In this document: piece by piece, positions 8,691 through 18,692 of the stretch
Position numbering within the stretch: the first letter of the stretch is position 1
How the letters are laid out: each line of letters begins with the position of its first letter
Assembly: GCA_003427395.1 (NCBI GenBank)
Contig: BFEA01000084.1
Location: forward strand, 348,337-375,822
Reading direction: 5' to 3'
DNA from: Chara braunii
Taxonomy: Eukaryota > Streptophyta > Charophyceae > Charales > Characeae
DNA: 27,486 nucleotides
The notes under the pieces: model-generated
Databases searched by the model: none
Told to the model about the DNA's origin: nothing
The model's input: only the letters and a program-made list of their open reading frames with translations
Translations under genes and position numbers: made by a program

Positions 8691-9125
8691 ATCAGGTAGC
8701 TTAAAATTCAGGAATGAAAATTCTGAAGTGAGAGTTTTTAGCAGTCTGAAAATCCTGAATGGTCTTGAAGTGGTGAAAGGTCCGAAGACCCTGAAAACCA
8801 CCTGTTTAGGCAGGCTGCATCCTGAAGTGGTGAAGAATGTCCTGAAGTGGTCAATTGAGAGTGTTGGGCAGTCTGAAAATCCTGAATGGTACTGAAGTGG
8901 TGAAAGGTCTGAAAACCTTGAAAACCACCATTCACCACTTGAGGATGTAGCCTGCCTAAACAGGTGGTTTTCAGGGTCTTCGGAGCTTTCACCACTTGAG
9001 GACCATTCATGATTTTCATACCTGAATGGTCCTGAAGTGGTGAAAGGTCCGAAGACCCTGAAAACCACTTGTTTAGGCAGACTGGATCCTGAAGTGGTGA
9101 AGGGTGTCCTGAAGTGGTGATGAAA
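8690..9125. repeat. Fold-back element with three long copies of an ~80-bp module
   Basis: The module CTGAATGGT...GAAGTGGTGAAAGGTCCGAAG...AACCACCTGTTTAGGCAGGCTGC...CCTGAAGTGGTGAA is present at about 8757-8833 (+), about 8931-9010 (inverted) and about 9021-9102 (+). Partial copies lie at 8733-8760 and 8868-8930. The first two copies form a near-perfect inverted repeat of about 78 bp with a loop of about 97 bp; the second and third form another with a loop of about 10 bp. The motif CTGAAGTGGTGAA is the basic sub-repeat. The open frames across it simply translate the repeat. It looks like a MITE or fold-back element. Confidence 0.88.
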
Positions 9126-11015
9126 AATACGACTGTTGTTAACCTTCTCTTGGTCATGCCTATTGCGTTAACTTGAATCCTCGAGATCTTGCTAACAAAG
9201 GGGATGAGCAGGTGGGTTTACAATCAGTGATGTGTTTTGACCCCCCCCCCCCTCCGCACGAGTGACCGATTATGAACATGTACGGCAAAATGATATATGA
9301 AATAGTAAAACATGTAATTAACGATGAACCTAGTGTGAAAACTGTGGACGTGGTCTAATAGTTGTTTCTCCCTGGTCATCTATCATGAGCGAGACATGCC
9401 GGAAATCTGTTTTATGCTTTTTGTTTTGACTTGTGACATGATCAGTTCAAGGAGAGCAAAAATCGTGAATTCTCAGTCCATAATATAATTGAGACTAATG
9501 ACAGTTAAATGATCAGTCTGTTAAGTTTCTTACCCCTCGCCTTCGCTCTCCATTGCGTGGTTAACAACTGACAATTGAGTTTCACTCCTCCGTGTAACCA
9601 CTCCCTCATTGCTGGGTGAGAAGATTAGTGTATACATTGGCCTACTGAGAATGTTAATTATTGTCCTGGTAACAAAAGAAACCCCGGTCTCCTCATTAAA
9701 AGAGCCATTGTAATCCATGGTCTTATTCTAATCGGGGAAGGGATTGACCCTGCCAAGTGAAACTATCTCCCCCAGGATCACTGGTAACTGTTGATGGGTA
9801 GGAGGAAAGTTGTGTTGAAGCAAATCGTGTATTTCCTCGTCAAGTTCTTGCTTGATGGGTATTAGCGATAAGCGGTCTTAATAATGACTGTCGATTTACC
9901 CTCTGATTTATGGACTTCAGTCTTTCTCCCTCGCTATTTGGCATAGGAGCCGAGAAGTGGGAGGTTAGGATGTTGGTTACTGAGTGTAAAATGCCTCGAT
10001 GTGAATGATACCTTTGGGGGAAAGTTCTCACTATCTCCCCCCCCCCATGAAAGTCTGATAGGAAGCGAATGGTGCCCAAATAGTTGTTGTGTGCAGAAAA
10101 GTGATTGTACCATGTGTTGTACTATGATACGCTGCCACGATTATGACGGGCGCCCGTAAGCGTCACTCATAGGCATTCTGCGTGATATACAGATAATCTA
10201 CCGAGCTCTTTGATGCCCGTGTGACAGTCTCGTACTATCTGAGTGAGGAGAATCGGAGGAAGTTTCCAGTGTTGTATCCTGGTAAGGTCGGGGATAAATG
10301 CGACCGAGCGTGACTGGGCTTGTGCCGTATAACTGGGCAACTCTTAGTATACGACCGCGTTTTCAGATCTCACGTCTTCAAGTATCGCCTGCATTGCCTG
10401 TTCGATAATCATTTTGAGCAACAACTGCTGGTCGCGAGCTGTGGGTTTACTCAAGGGACACCTATGGCTAATCTCCTGTAAACTTCGGATCAATGTTGAA
10501 TAACACCCTACGGGGCCTTCACCTCGAACAGCTACGGGTGACGGGAGGAGGGGGTGATGAATCTTGGGATGTGTTTTCTGACTGCTCAAGTGAGAATCGA
10601 GAACCTTTTGTTGGATGCTCTAGTGTAAACGTGTCCAAGACAGGCCTCGTAACAGCAGAACTAACGAACAGCATGGGGAGTTCTTTCAAGGTCATCCATG
10701 CATGACACGAATGTTGATCCTTTCGGGGGCCTTGGTTGCAGTAGTTGAGCGGTCTGCCAAAAAGATAGAGACTTAGGGAGTACTGTATACTCTCTTGAGA
10801 ATGTGAACATGTTGACGCCTTTCATTTCCTCGGTAAAGTTTCACCATTCAGCCAGGGAACAACGATGTTAACCCAACGAGAGGATCTATCGTTGTGCAGC
10901 GTTTAACCTTAAAGAACTACGGAGCCTGCAGACTTGCCATTATATGGTCCAGTGAAGTTAGTGAACGTGTTCGCCTCAGCGTTTCATTAGAGCCTAAGTT
11001 ACGGAAGCGGATTCC
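9126..11015. other. Non-coding, no recognisable feature
   Basis: I found no credible gene. Poly-C runs occur at 9241-9252 and about 10037-10046. Short open frames of 60-80 codons on both strands lack protein-like composition or family motifs. The base composition is mixed without clear repeats. Confidence 0.5.
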
Positions 11016-11297
11016 ATGATAATGAAAGAAGACAAAGTCCTTGTGATAAAATGTCGATCAAACAGAGATAAGAAGGAAGGGTGGGAAGAAGAGGCATATA
11101 AAGACATGGACCTCCATAAGCAGACTCAGCGAGAATATGTTGTTCAAGTAGTCAAGGAAGAAAGGTACATAGAATATGTGTCTTACTTCTATGGTCACGA
11201 CGGTAGACTACACAACAAAGGTTCGTCTCTAGAAGCGGTGGAGCAGGCTAGGGCGAAGCTTGGGAAAAAGCGGAAGATACCGAAGTTTTTCTCTTGA
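11016..11297 (+). CDS. Hypothetical 93-residue basic protein
   Basis: The frame runs from ATG 11016 to TGA 11295-11297. The composition is plausible for a real protein: highly charged, with alternating hydrophobic and aromatic residues (EYVVQVVKEERYIEYVSYFY), and a lysine-rich C-terminus (GKKRKIPKFFS) that resembles a nuclear localisation signal. I recognise no family. It is followed after 320 bp by another coding-looking ORF on the same strand, so the two may be exons or neighbours in one unclassified element. It could also be a chance frame; coding statistics or homologues would decide. Confidence 0.35.
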   Translation: MIMKEDKVLVIKCRSNRDKKEGWEEEAYKDMDLHKQTQREYVVQVVKEERYIEYVSYFYGHDGRLHNKGSSLEAVEQARAKLGKKRKIPKFFS

Positions 11298-11619
11298 TGC
11301 TTCTACCAGCTCCTCAGCTAATTAAACCTTTTCAGCAATTTGCAGCCTTTACATGTGATCAGTGTTTGGTGACCGTACACCCCTGGATTTAATCAAGGTT
11401 TAATCATAATTTTCAATCAACACTCAGTCAAGTTTTCAGTTAGCATCCCAACAACATTCAATTTCGGTCAGTACCCAGTAATCTGTCATCCTTGCAAACG
11501 TCCAGACCCTAGTCCGAACGGGGCAAATATTTGGTTATTGTCATCCAGCACAGGGACCAGCGTTAATCAGATTGAGTTTCTTTCAAAAGACTCATCAGTT
11601 TCATCGCCCACTTCAGCAT

Positions 11620-12201
11620 ATGAGTTCGGTACAATCATTCTCGGTTCCGGAAACCGTCCTTACCGGTCTCAATCTGATCGCTTCCAGAGATGCCTTCCAA
11701 CATCGGTATGTCAGTGCAATTGGTTTCAAGCAAGATGAACTATCTATCTTTGTGGTTCACACTAAGTTCGAAGGGGGTATCATCCATGACTTGAGGCCTT
11801 ATGTGAAGAAAGGAAAAGAGACCCACGAGCATTTTGATTCAATCTGGATCAAAGCAACCCGACACCTCGAGGAGAGAGAGAAGGAGTTTGATGATAGTGG
11901 TACCAAACTGATCCGCAACTTTGGGCCGAAACTCTATACTAACTATCCTAAGGCTCCGGTTCCCTTTATTCTCATTGATGGTTCTTACTGGGGTGACCTG
12001 GTGGATCTGTTAAAGAGGTACATTTCACCTGCAGCAATCGATTACAAGTTAGTGACTGAGTCTTCCGAGTTCCTGCATCTCAGACGAGGGATCTTTTCTC
12101 AGTTTTACCTTTCTACACTATGGGAGGAGTTTTGTGTCATGGTTGATTTTCGTATCATGGGACTTGGATGGAAATGCTCAGAGTTAGCAGGCTTCAAGTG
12201 A
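11620..12201 (+). CDS. Hypothetical 193-residue protein
   Basis: The frame is open from 11482 and the first ATG is at 11620-11622; it ends at TGA 12199-12201. The translation looks like a soluble folded protein: YVSAIGFKQDELSIFVVHTK, then a charged helical segment (HFDSIWIKATRHLEEREKEF), then FILIDGSYWGDLVDLLKRYI and LSTLWEEFCVMVDFRIMGLG. There is no signal peptide or membrane segment. No family recognised. Conservative composition and length argue against chance. It may belong to an unclassified mobile element, together with the 93-residue ORF upstream. Confidence 0.45.
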   Translation: MSSVQSFSVPETVLTGLNLIASRDAFQHRYVSAIGFKQDELSIFVVHTKFEGGIIHDLRPYVKKGKETHEHFDSIWIKATRHLEEREKEFDDSGTKLIRNFGPKLYTNYPKAPVPFILIDGSYWGDLVDLLKRYISPAAIDYKLVTESSEFLHLRRGIFSQFYLSTLWEEFCVMVDFRIMGLGWKCSELAGFK

Positions 12202-13018
12202 CACTACATACAGAGGCCACAACCTTAGAGAGTACGGAGATATGGCATAAGGCACAAGAGACGTACAACAAAATAAGAGATTGAGAGTGTGACCCAAAGG
12301 GATGAGTGAGGGTTTGAGACTAGTGTTGGTCATGCTCTCTTCCATGTGTACTTTCTAAGACTATTATGAGTTTTCATTCTTCCCTCAATTAACCTTGTCT
12401 TTGCTCAAGTCAGTCGGTCTTGCTTCTTTGCATCGCCTTGCTTAATGATTCCATTCTTTGATGATTCTGTCACGGTTCTCAAAATTAGTAAAATCGTAAA
12501 TTGATGCATGCATGACATGTTGGAATTCTATGATTATTATCTGCATGATTCTCTGTTGTTCCGAATCAAAATAAAAGATTTATAAGATCGGGGACCGGCG
12601 AAGACCGTAATTGAAGGGTCTCGCTCGAAGACGGACGCACACAACAGGAAGGGATTTGCTTTAATTCATTTATTTTATTTATTGCAAACAACATCAACAA
12701 AATCCTGCGTGACAGCCTGTTGGCCTTCTGGTCGCCCAAAGAGGCCCGACTAGAATAAAGTGCGACAAAAAATAACGCGGTTGCCAGAGACATAAAAAAT
12801 TTTCGTGTCTGGAACGAGCCTGGGTCAGCAAACAACTTTAAGCTTTGATTAGGCCTTGAGAACTGTTGACAATTTCTGAATTTGCAGACGAATTTTACAA
12901 TTCTTCGTGAGTCTTTATTCTCTTGAAAAGCCTAGTTGATAACTGAGTCTTATCTTTCCTTGTGTGAGGTACCACACTAGACTGGAGAAGGAGATTGATA
13001 TTACTGATTGGAGAAAAT
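12202..13018. other. Non-coding, no recognisable feature
   Basis: A/T-rich stretches (for example TTTATTTTATTTATTGC near 12670) and no defensible coding frame. The 89-codon minus-strand frame at 12566-12835 has no family resemblance. I see no repeat partner in the window. Confidence 0.45.
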
Positions 13019-13195
13019 CAGGCTTGGTCTCAGGTACGCCTGGTGAGCCTATGACGTCCTTGAAACACTAAAAAGGGAAAAACAAAGTCAGAAGGAGTCT
13101 ATGACGTCCTTGAAACACAAGGTATGCCTTGCGAGCCTATGACGTCCTTGAAACACTAACCAGGCTTGGTCTCAGGTATGCCTTATGAGCCTGAG
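13019..13195. repeat. Short direct repeats (TATGACGTCCTTGAAACAC family)
   Basis: The string GAG-C/T-CTATGACGTCCTTGAAACAC occurs three times, at 13044, 13095 and 13133. The phrase AGGCTTGGTCTCAGGTA occurs at 13019 and again at about 13164, bracketing the block, and GTAYGCCTKGTGAGCC-like spacers recur between. The arrangement is an irregular local duplication of a phrase of about 40-90 bp. Each unit carries TGACGT, a bZIP-type half site, but function is unknown. Confidence 0.8.
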
Positions 13196-13205
13196 TTCGG
13201 CCGAA

Positions 13206-13466
13206 CATATTAAAAAAAAAGAAAAAAAAAACTTTTTTCTTGTTTTTTATTTTTAACTCGAGTTTGGTTACGAATTTGACCATACCTCCAAGGCAAAAGT
13301 TGTTTGTATTATTAGTTTACATCACATATAGTTTTTTCAGATTTTTTGGAGAACCGTGTTTTTTTTTTTTTTTTTTTTTTTTTTTNNNNNNNNNNNNNNN
13401 NNNNNNNNNNNNNNNNNNNNNNNNNNNNNNNNNNNNNNNNNNNNNNNNNNNNNNNNNNNNNNNNNN
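13206..13466. other. A/T homopolymer tracts and assembly gap upstream of truncated RT
   Basis: An A-rich run (about 13210-13231) is followed by T-rich sequence, then 27 consecutive T at 13359-13385 and 81 N at 13386-13466. The gap prevents any statement about what interrupts the retrotransposon. A poly-T/poly-A junction next to an element would be consistent with a nested non-LTR insertion, but the sequence is absent. Confidence 0.8.
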
Positions 13467-13542
13467 TCGTGTTCGGAGAGTTTCGACGCTCGTTCGCGTT
13501 CTGTCCCGAACGTTCGGGTTCGGTCACCGAACCCGAACACGA
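13467..13542. repeat. Palindromic block abutting the gap
   Basis: The block begins TCGTGTTCGG (13467-13476) and ends CCGAACACGA (13533-13542), exact reverse complements. Inside it lies a perfect 13-bp-arm palindrome, GTTCGGGTTCGGT / ACCGAACCCGAAC, with one base between arms (13512-13538). It sits where the reverse transcriptase coding sequence should continue upstream, so it is probably one end of an inserted sequence or a hairpin at a rearrangement point. The remainder is in the gap. Confidence 0.7.
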
Positions 13543-13549
13543 TGCTACA

Positions 13550-15948
13550 CAGCCTGCAACCTTCCAACGTACGATGAATGCACATTTTGTGAGTGGCTCG
13601 ATAAGTTTGTAGTTATATATCTTGATGATATCTTGATTTTTAGTAAAAGTTTGAGTGAGCATTGCGAGCACCTTCGACTTGTGCTAAATAAATTGCGTGA
13701 GGCAAAATTGAAACTGAACCCAAAGAAGTGTGAGTGGACAAAGCGTCAGGTGTTATATTTGGGGCACGTTATAGACGGAGATGGTATCAAACCGGAAAAC
13801 GCAAAGATTGCAGCTATTCACGATTGGCCCGATCCACGTACATTGACGAAACTACGATCGTTCCTTGGATTGGCTAACTACTATCGAAAATTCGTAAAAC
13901 GTTTTACGATAATTGCTGCTCCCCTTCGCAGATTGCTGAAAATGAAAACTATATGGAAGTGGGATCAAGATTGTACATCCTCGTTTAAGCGTCTTAAGAA
14001 ATGTTTGATTAACTATCCGGTTTTTAAAGTTGCTGATCCTTCTTTGTCCTTTGTTGTTACTACTAACGCCAGTCAGTATGAGATAGGTGTTGTACTCCAA
14101 CAAGATGATGGAAACGGGTACAGGCCTGTTGAGTTTATGTCCTGACGACTGCCTAGGGAGAAAGTTGTCGCTTCCATGTATGAAAGAGAATTGTTTGCTC
14201 TCCGGGAAGCCTTAGATTATTGGCGACACTATCTCCTAGGATGCCACTTCAAAGTGTACTCAGATCACGAGACACTTCGCTGGCTGAAAACGCAAGCCCG
14301 AATGACACCTAAGTTGACAAGGTGGGCTGCGGAAATTGACCAATACGATTTTGAACTGAAGGCAGTAAAAGGGAAGTATAATGTTGTTGCTGATGCATTA
14401 AGTCAAAAATATGATTTTCTCGGTGATATTGTAACATATTAAGATATAGACACCGAGTTGCAAGATAAGATTATGACTGCATATTCCACTGATCCTGTCT
14501 ATGGCGCTATGATAAAGCATGTGCAAGAAGCGGCACAAGAGTTTCCTAACTATCGGATAACGCAAGGACTGTTGTTTGAAAGAACAAATGTGCATGATAG
14601 GCTTTGTATTCCAGATGTGGAAATGATTAAAAGTATGATCTTAAGGGAGTGTCACGATACAGAAGGTCATTTTGGATGAAGGAAGACTTATGCTAACCTT
14701 CCACGTTCCTACACCTGGCCTCGCATGAAGCCTAATTGTATCCCGTATGTACAAGGTTGTCAAGTGTGTCAACGGAACAAGAGCACAACACAGCCTCCCC
14801 TTTGTCTTCTTAAGCCTTTGCCTATTCCAACAGGTCCAGGAGACTCTGTGTCCATCGATTTTATGGACACCAAGGTGAAAAGCAAAAACGAAAAAAACCA
14901 AGTCATGGTGATAGTTGACAGATTTAGTAAATTTGTTGTATTTGTGGCATTACCTTCGGGAGGTAAAACGAACTCGGTGATTCGAGAATTATTTAACCAT
15001 TGGGTAAAGGACTATGGACATCCCTTAACTATCGTTAGTGACAGAGACTCACGGTTCACAAGTGAACAATGACAACAACTAATGAATATCTATGATTATA
15101 AGTTGACAATGTCGTCTGACCAACACCCTGAGACAAATGGGCAAACTAAGCAAATGAACAAGCTCTTGCAACAAACACTACGTATGTACATTCGTTCCGA
15201 CCAGATTGATTGGGATGAGCATTTGCCCAAAGTTGCTAGACTAAGTGCCTATAACAACTATGCACACTTATCTACTTGCAGAACTCCGACGGAGTTGCAT
15301 TTGGGATGGTGTCCCCGTAGACCTGTCGATTATTTTAACCCGGATCAGATACACAAACTTTCATTGGGAACGCAAAAATTTGCAATTCAGTACCAAAAAG
15401 ATCTAGAAAAGGTAAAAGCAAATATAGTCAAAGCGCATCATCAAATGATTGAACAGGTTAATAAGCACAGACGACCTTCTCAATTTGCTATAGGTGATCT
15501 AGTATGGGTTAAGTCTAAAGAGTTTATCCCAGAAGAAAACATCTCTCAAAAATTGTTACCCGCCTATAGAGGATCATGGCAAGTACTGGATGTGGTAGGA
15601 GATGTGGACGGACCCTCCTACGTTATTGAAATTTCTCTACACCTCCATACATACCCGGTGTTTCATGCGTCAAAACTCTTACCTTTTGACTAACGAATTA
15701 TTTCCCAATCGAAGGTCAGCATTCCTCCAAGTATGGATGGAAAGTTCGATGTTGACAAGATCGTTGCCGAAAGTACCATTCAAACTGGACACAGAGGCAG
15801 ACCTCAACGACAATATAAAGTTTGATATGCCTATCAAGATTCAAGTGAAGACCGCTGGTTTAGTAGAGAAGAGCTAATTGACTCAGCACCATACATTGTA
15901 TCTGCCTATGAACGTGCAAGAAGGGGAATTAATATTGTGGATAGCTAA
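13550..15948 (+). pseudogene. pol: Ty3/Gypsy chromovirus pol, 5'-truncated (RT-RNase H-integrase-chromodomain)
   Basis: The frame enters at the RT motif PATFQRTMN (13553 onward), shifts frame near 13585, and then runs in one frame to TAA 15946-15948. RT: YLDD at 13618-13629, LGHVIDGDGI, SFLGLANYYRKFV. RNase H: YERELFALREAL, YSDHETLRWL and NVVADALSQK; the first catalytic Asp is Asn (AAC 14065-14067). Integrase: zinc-finger residues HDTEGHFG and CQVC, core Asp at 14857-14859 and 15040-15042, while the catalytic Glu is Lys (AAG 15148-15150). A GPY/F-like region and a chromodomain end the protein. Six in-frame stops interrupt it: TGA 14143, TAA 14440, TGA 14677, TGA 15070, TAA 15691, TGA 15823 (first base given). 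There is no internal frameshift over 2.3 kb after 13590. Gag, protease and most of RT are missing. It is non-functional. Confidence 0.93.
15700..15948 (+). other. C-terminal chromodomain of the Ty3/Gypsy pol
   Basis: After TAA 15691-15693 the same frame continues with FDVDKIVAESTIQTGHRGRP, then QRQYKV, a TGA at 15823-15825, and YAYQDSSEDRWFSREELIDS with a final aromatic/helical segment IVSAYERARR. The sequence of beta-strand, Y-x-V, W-x-x-x-E-E-L and C-terminal helix matches the chromodomain that targets chromoviral integrase to modified histones. The place of the canonical YLVKWKG strand is taken by YKV-stop-YAY, so one aromatic-cage position is unclear. This marks the element as a chromovirus. 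Confidence 0.7.
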
Positions 15949-16690
15949 GAACTTTTCTCAAAGGACTTCCAAATTAGGCCGACGAGAGTAAAAGGGCCTT
16001 TACGAATAAGACCCCGAATGGAAACCCCCCCACAGCAAAGCACTCTGTCGGCCAGAGCTTAAATTCACGAGCAGCAACTCAAAAGACAAAGTTTTTGAGG
16101 GAAAAGTCACATCCATAATGAAATGGAAAGTCATTTTGAAAGGGTTATATCAAGTCATGCACGAACAGGTACTGGACACAGTTTTTGAGACTGGGAAAGG
16201 GTCATGTCTCCTTCATGAAAAGTCATGTCTGTTCGTCAATACGTCAAAGGCTACAGTCCCAGTCCAGTCATAATTCCACAAGTCAGTCCTAATTCAGATC
16301 GGGAGTCCAAAAGACAGGCCCGATGGTCCAAGCAGCAGCAAACCATGGAAAAGGATATTGGGACACACACTTTGCAACAATCGGTGCTGGGCATGAGTCC
16401 CAGGCACACTTGACACTGAATGCAAGCCACGCTAGAACAGTCCAACACTATAAAGGACTGGTCAGCCTCTCATTTGGGTAGATGCTCACTTCGCATGGAA
16501 GTGTGGAAGTGTCGTGACACTTGTGCGCTAGATGTGTGTGAGCTGCGCTAGGCTGAAGAGCAGCGCTGTACGAAAAATAAGAGAGTGTTGGCAAGAGGGA
16601 AGACAACCATAGCTGCGCCGATAGAAGTTAGTAACAACAGAGGGGTTGGTACTAGTAGGAGTACTAGTGAGTAGTATTCATAGTAGATCC
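15949..16690. repeat. Possible 3' LTR of the chromovirus
   Basis: The region follows the end of pol and has no coding frame. It contains purine-rich strings (for example AAAAGGG near 15990, GAATGGAAAC near 16016) that could be a polypurine tract, internal repeats of AAAAGTCAYRTC (about 16100-16230), and a TATAAA at 16450-16455 followed by C/T- and G/T-rich sequence, as in an LTR promoter. No second LTR is visible, because the 5' part of the element is missing, so boundaries cannot be set. Confidence 0.35.
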
Positions 16691-16772
16691 TCGTGTGATA
16701 GGGAGTGTGCATGCATGATGAGTGAGAGTAAACCAGTACTATAGACTAGGAGGCAGGGGTCTTGCAAACCTT

Positions 16773-17911
16773 GTGAGGAGGATGTATCCTCCTCACGGTT
16801 TGTGGTTACTGGAAAACCTGCACCATCATTCGTGTCGGTTAGCAATGCCGACAGAGACGCCATCCTCTTCGCTAATGTGATACCGTGAACGCAGTACATC
16901 TTGTGTCTGTCGAGGTAGAGCCACCGTCGTTGGCGTCCCGACTGGACAGCTGTCTTGTACACTACTCAGGTCGACGCCCTTTCGACTTCACAAAGCTACG
17001 GATGGTGTGGGCAGTGCTGTATTCATCAGGACAGTAGAATGATGCCGGTTCTTCTCCCTGTCGTGACCGATCGATAATGATCAAAGGACTACATATGCTT
17101 ATGGGCAGGATGTATCCTCTTCTGGGTTTTCATGCTAGCCCTTTTGAAACCCGAGTCCGCTTTTCGTGGCCTCGCGACCGGGTGCCAATAATCAATGGAT
17201 ATTTTGTTGTGGGGAGGATATATCCTCCTTAGGGTATACGGTGTCTGAAAAAACTGCACCGTCGTTGGTGTCGGTTAGCAGTGTCGACCGTCCCGCTGGA
17301 TCATGCCGGTTCTTCTCCTTTTACAACCGCTCCCTACGTAGGTCTACATGGCGCTATGGTAGCTAAGCAACCGACAACTCGCGAGTTTTCTCATACAAGT
17401 TATTTGGTGTCTCGAGGTCTGAGCTCGGAAATTATTGTAAACTTAATGTAGTGTCGCAAGGGGTCTTACAAACCTTATTGGGGTTGTGAAGCGGATAGAT
17501 CCGTCATACAGGTTACAGTGTAGCCTAATATGCACTTATGTTGCCCCCTCTTCGGTTATGTGATACCGTGAACGCAGTATATCTTGTGTCTGTCGAGGTA
17601 GAGCCACTGTCGCTGGTGTTCCGACTGGACAGTTGTCTTGTACACTACTCTGGTCGACGCCCTTTCGACTTCACAAAGCTACGGATGGTATGGGCAGTGC
17701 TGTATTCATCAGTACAGTAGAATAATGTCGGTTCTTCTCCCTGTCGTGACCGGTCGCTAATGATCAAAGGACTGTATATGCTTATGGGCAGGATGTATCC
17801 TCTTCTGGGTTTTCGTGCTAGCCCTTTTCAAACCCGAGTCCGCTTTCCGTGGCCTCGCGACCGGGTGCCAATAATCAATGGATATTTTGTTGTGCGGAGG
17901 ATATATCCTCC
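16773..17911. repeat. Five GGATRTATCC palindromes
   Basis: Perfect or near-perfect palindromes with a shared core lie at 16773-16796 (11-bp arms around GT), 17107-17118, 17213-17228 (16-bp perfect GGAGGATATATCCTCC), 17790-17801 and 17896-17911 (identical 16-mer). Sequence after several of them is also conserved (AAACTGCACCRTC and GTGTCGGTTAGCARTG), which shows that the 683-bp unit contains an older internal duplication. They could be protein-binding dyads or hairpins. Confidence 0.75.
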
Positions 17912-18240
17912 TCAGGGTTAACGGTGTCTGGAAAAACTGCACCGTCGTTGGTGTCGGTTAGCAGTGCCAACCGTCCCGTTGGATCATGTCGGTTCTTCTC
18001 CTTTTACAACCGCTCCCTGCGTAGGTCTACATGGCGCTGTGGTAGCTAAGCAACCGACAACTCGCGAGTTTTCTCATACGAGTTGTTTGGTGTCTCGAGG
18101 TCGGAGCTCGAAAATTATTGTAAACTTAATGCAGTGTCGCAAGGGGTCTTACAAACCTTATTGGGTTGTGAAGCGGATAGATCTGCCATACAGGTTACGG
18201 TGTAGCCTAATATGCACTTATGCTGCCCCCTTCTTACAAG
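16865..18240. repeat. Tandem duplication, two 683-bp units
   Basis: TGTGATACCGTGAACGCAG starts at 16876 and again at 17559, and all landmarks checked recur with a spacing of 683 bp (for example the palindromes at 17213 and 17896, the phrase GCCTCGCGACCGGGTGCC, and GGTAGCTAAGCAACCGACAAC). The units are about 16865-17547 and 17548-18235 and differ mainly by transitions. Because 683 is not a multiple of three and the two 66-codon frames inside have no family resemblance, I treat it as non-coding. It may be an LTR pair remnant, a satellite seed or a segmental tandem duplication. Confidence 0.92.
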
Positions 18241-18320
18241 ATGCAGCGTCACGAGGGGTCTTACAAACCTTATTGTGGAACAGATGGATCCGCGACACAG
18301 GTGACGATATAGCCTAATTA
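18236..18320. repeat. Partial third copy of the unit tail
   Basis: GGGGTCTTACAAACCTTATTG (at about 17459 and 18142 in the two full units) occurs again near 18256, followed by a diverged AGATGGATCCGCGACACAGGTGACG and AGCCTAATTATGCAC. This is a shortened, more diverged copy of the last 100 bp of the 683-bp unit, so the array has a truncated third member. Confidence 0.75.
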
Positions 18321-18692
18321 TGCACGATTGACTTCCCCTTCTACTGGAACCCCCGCATATACATTAAACTAAGCTTGTTGCCGTTTGTTGCTGTCTGCTT
18401 CTATTTATTGTGAGCAGTCAAAATTTCATTTCTGCCTCTGTGCAAATTTTTAACTACATGACGACTGTTTTCTATATGCAGGCTGATGTGCAGTTGCAGG
18501 ACCCTCACCTTTTTTTGTACATCTCTTCTCAATTTCTCGCCTCCAGTGCATGCGTCTCACCGAAACGCTGCTGTTCATTTAGCCGTGTGACTTCTGTTAT
18601 CATTTTGGAGCACTAGTAGTCACATCGGCGAGCTCGTCAGATAGCGCTCCATCACCGATTCCAGGGACGTCTTTTTGTGCAAGCGTAATAAC
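18321..18692. other. Non-coding upstream region of the transposase-like gene
   Basis: There is no defensible coding frame. It is T-rich and pyrimidine-rich around 18380-18550. It may contain the promoter and 5' leader or the terminal sequence of the DUF7869-type element; no clear TATA box or terminal inverted repeat could be matched to the 3' side. Confidence 0.4.

Noticed and set aside
8544-9157. Minus-strand frames of 139-174 codons
   Set aside because: They translate the fold-back repeat modules; the peptides repeat with the DNA.
13240-13590. Frames running through the N gap with long runs of Phe or Lys
   Set aside because: They consist of poly-T translation plus unknown bases and cannot be supported.
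13590-15948. Introns as the explanation for the in-frame stops in pol
   Set aside because: The conserved protein text continues directly on both sides of each stop with no missing or extra residues.
17166-18049. Two near-identical 66-codon frames as a duplicated gene
   Set aside because: Their similarity follows from the 683-bp tandem duplication, there is no family resemblance, and the surrounding unit is non-coding with a period not divisible by three.
16773-18320. A CRISPR array
   Set aside because: The repeats are 683-bp tandem units with palindromic cores, not short repeats with unique, equal-length spacers, and the context is eukaryotic.
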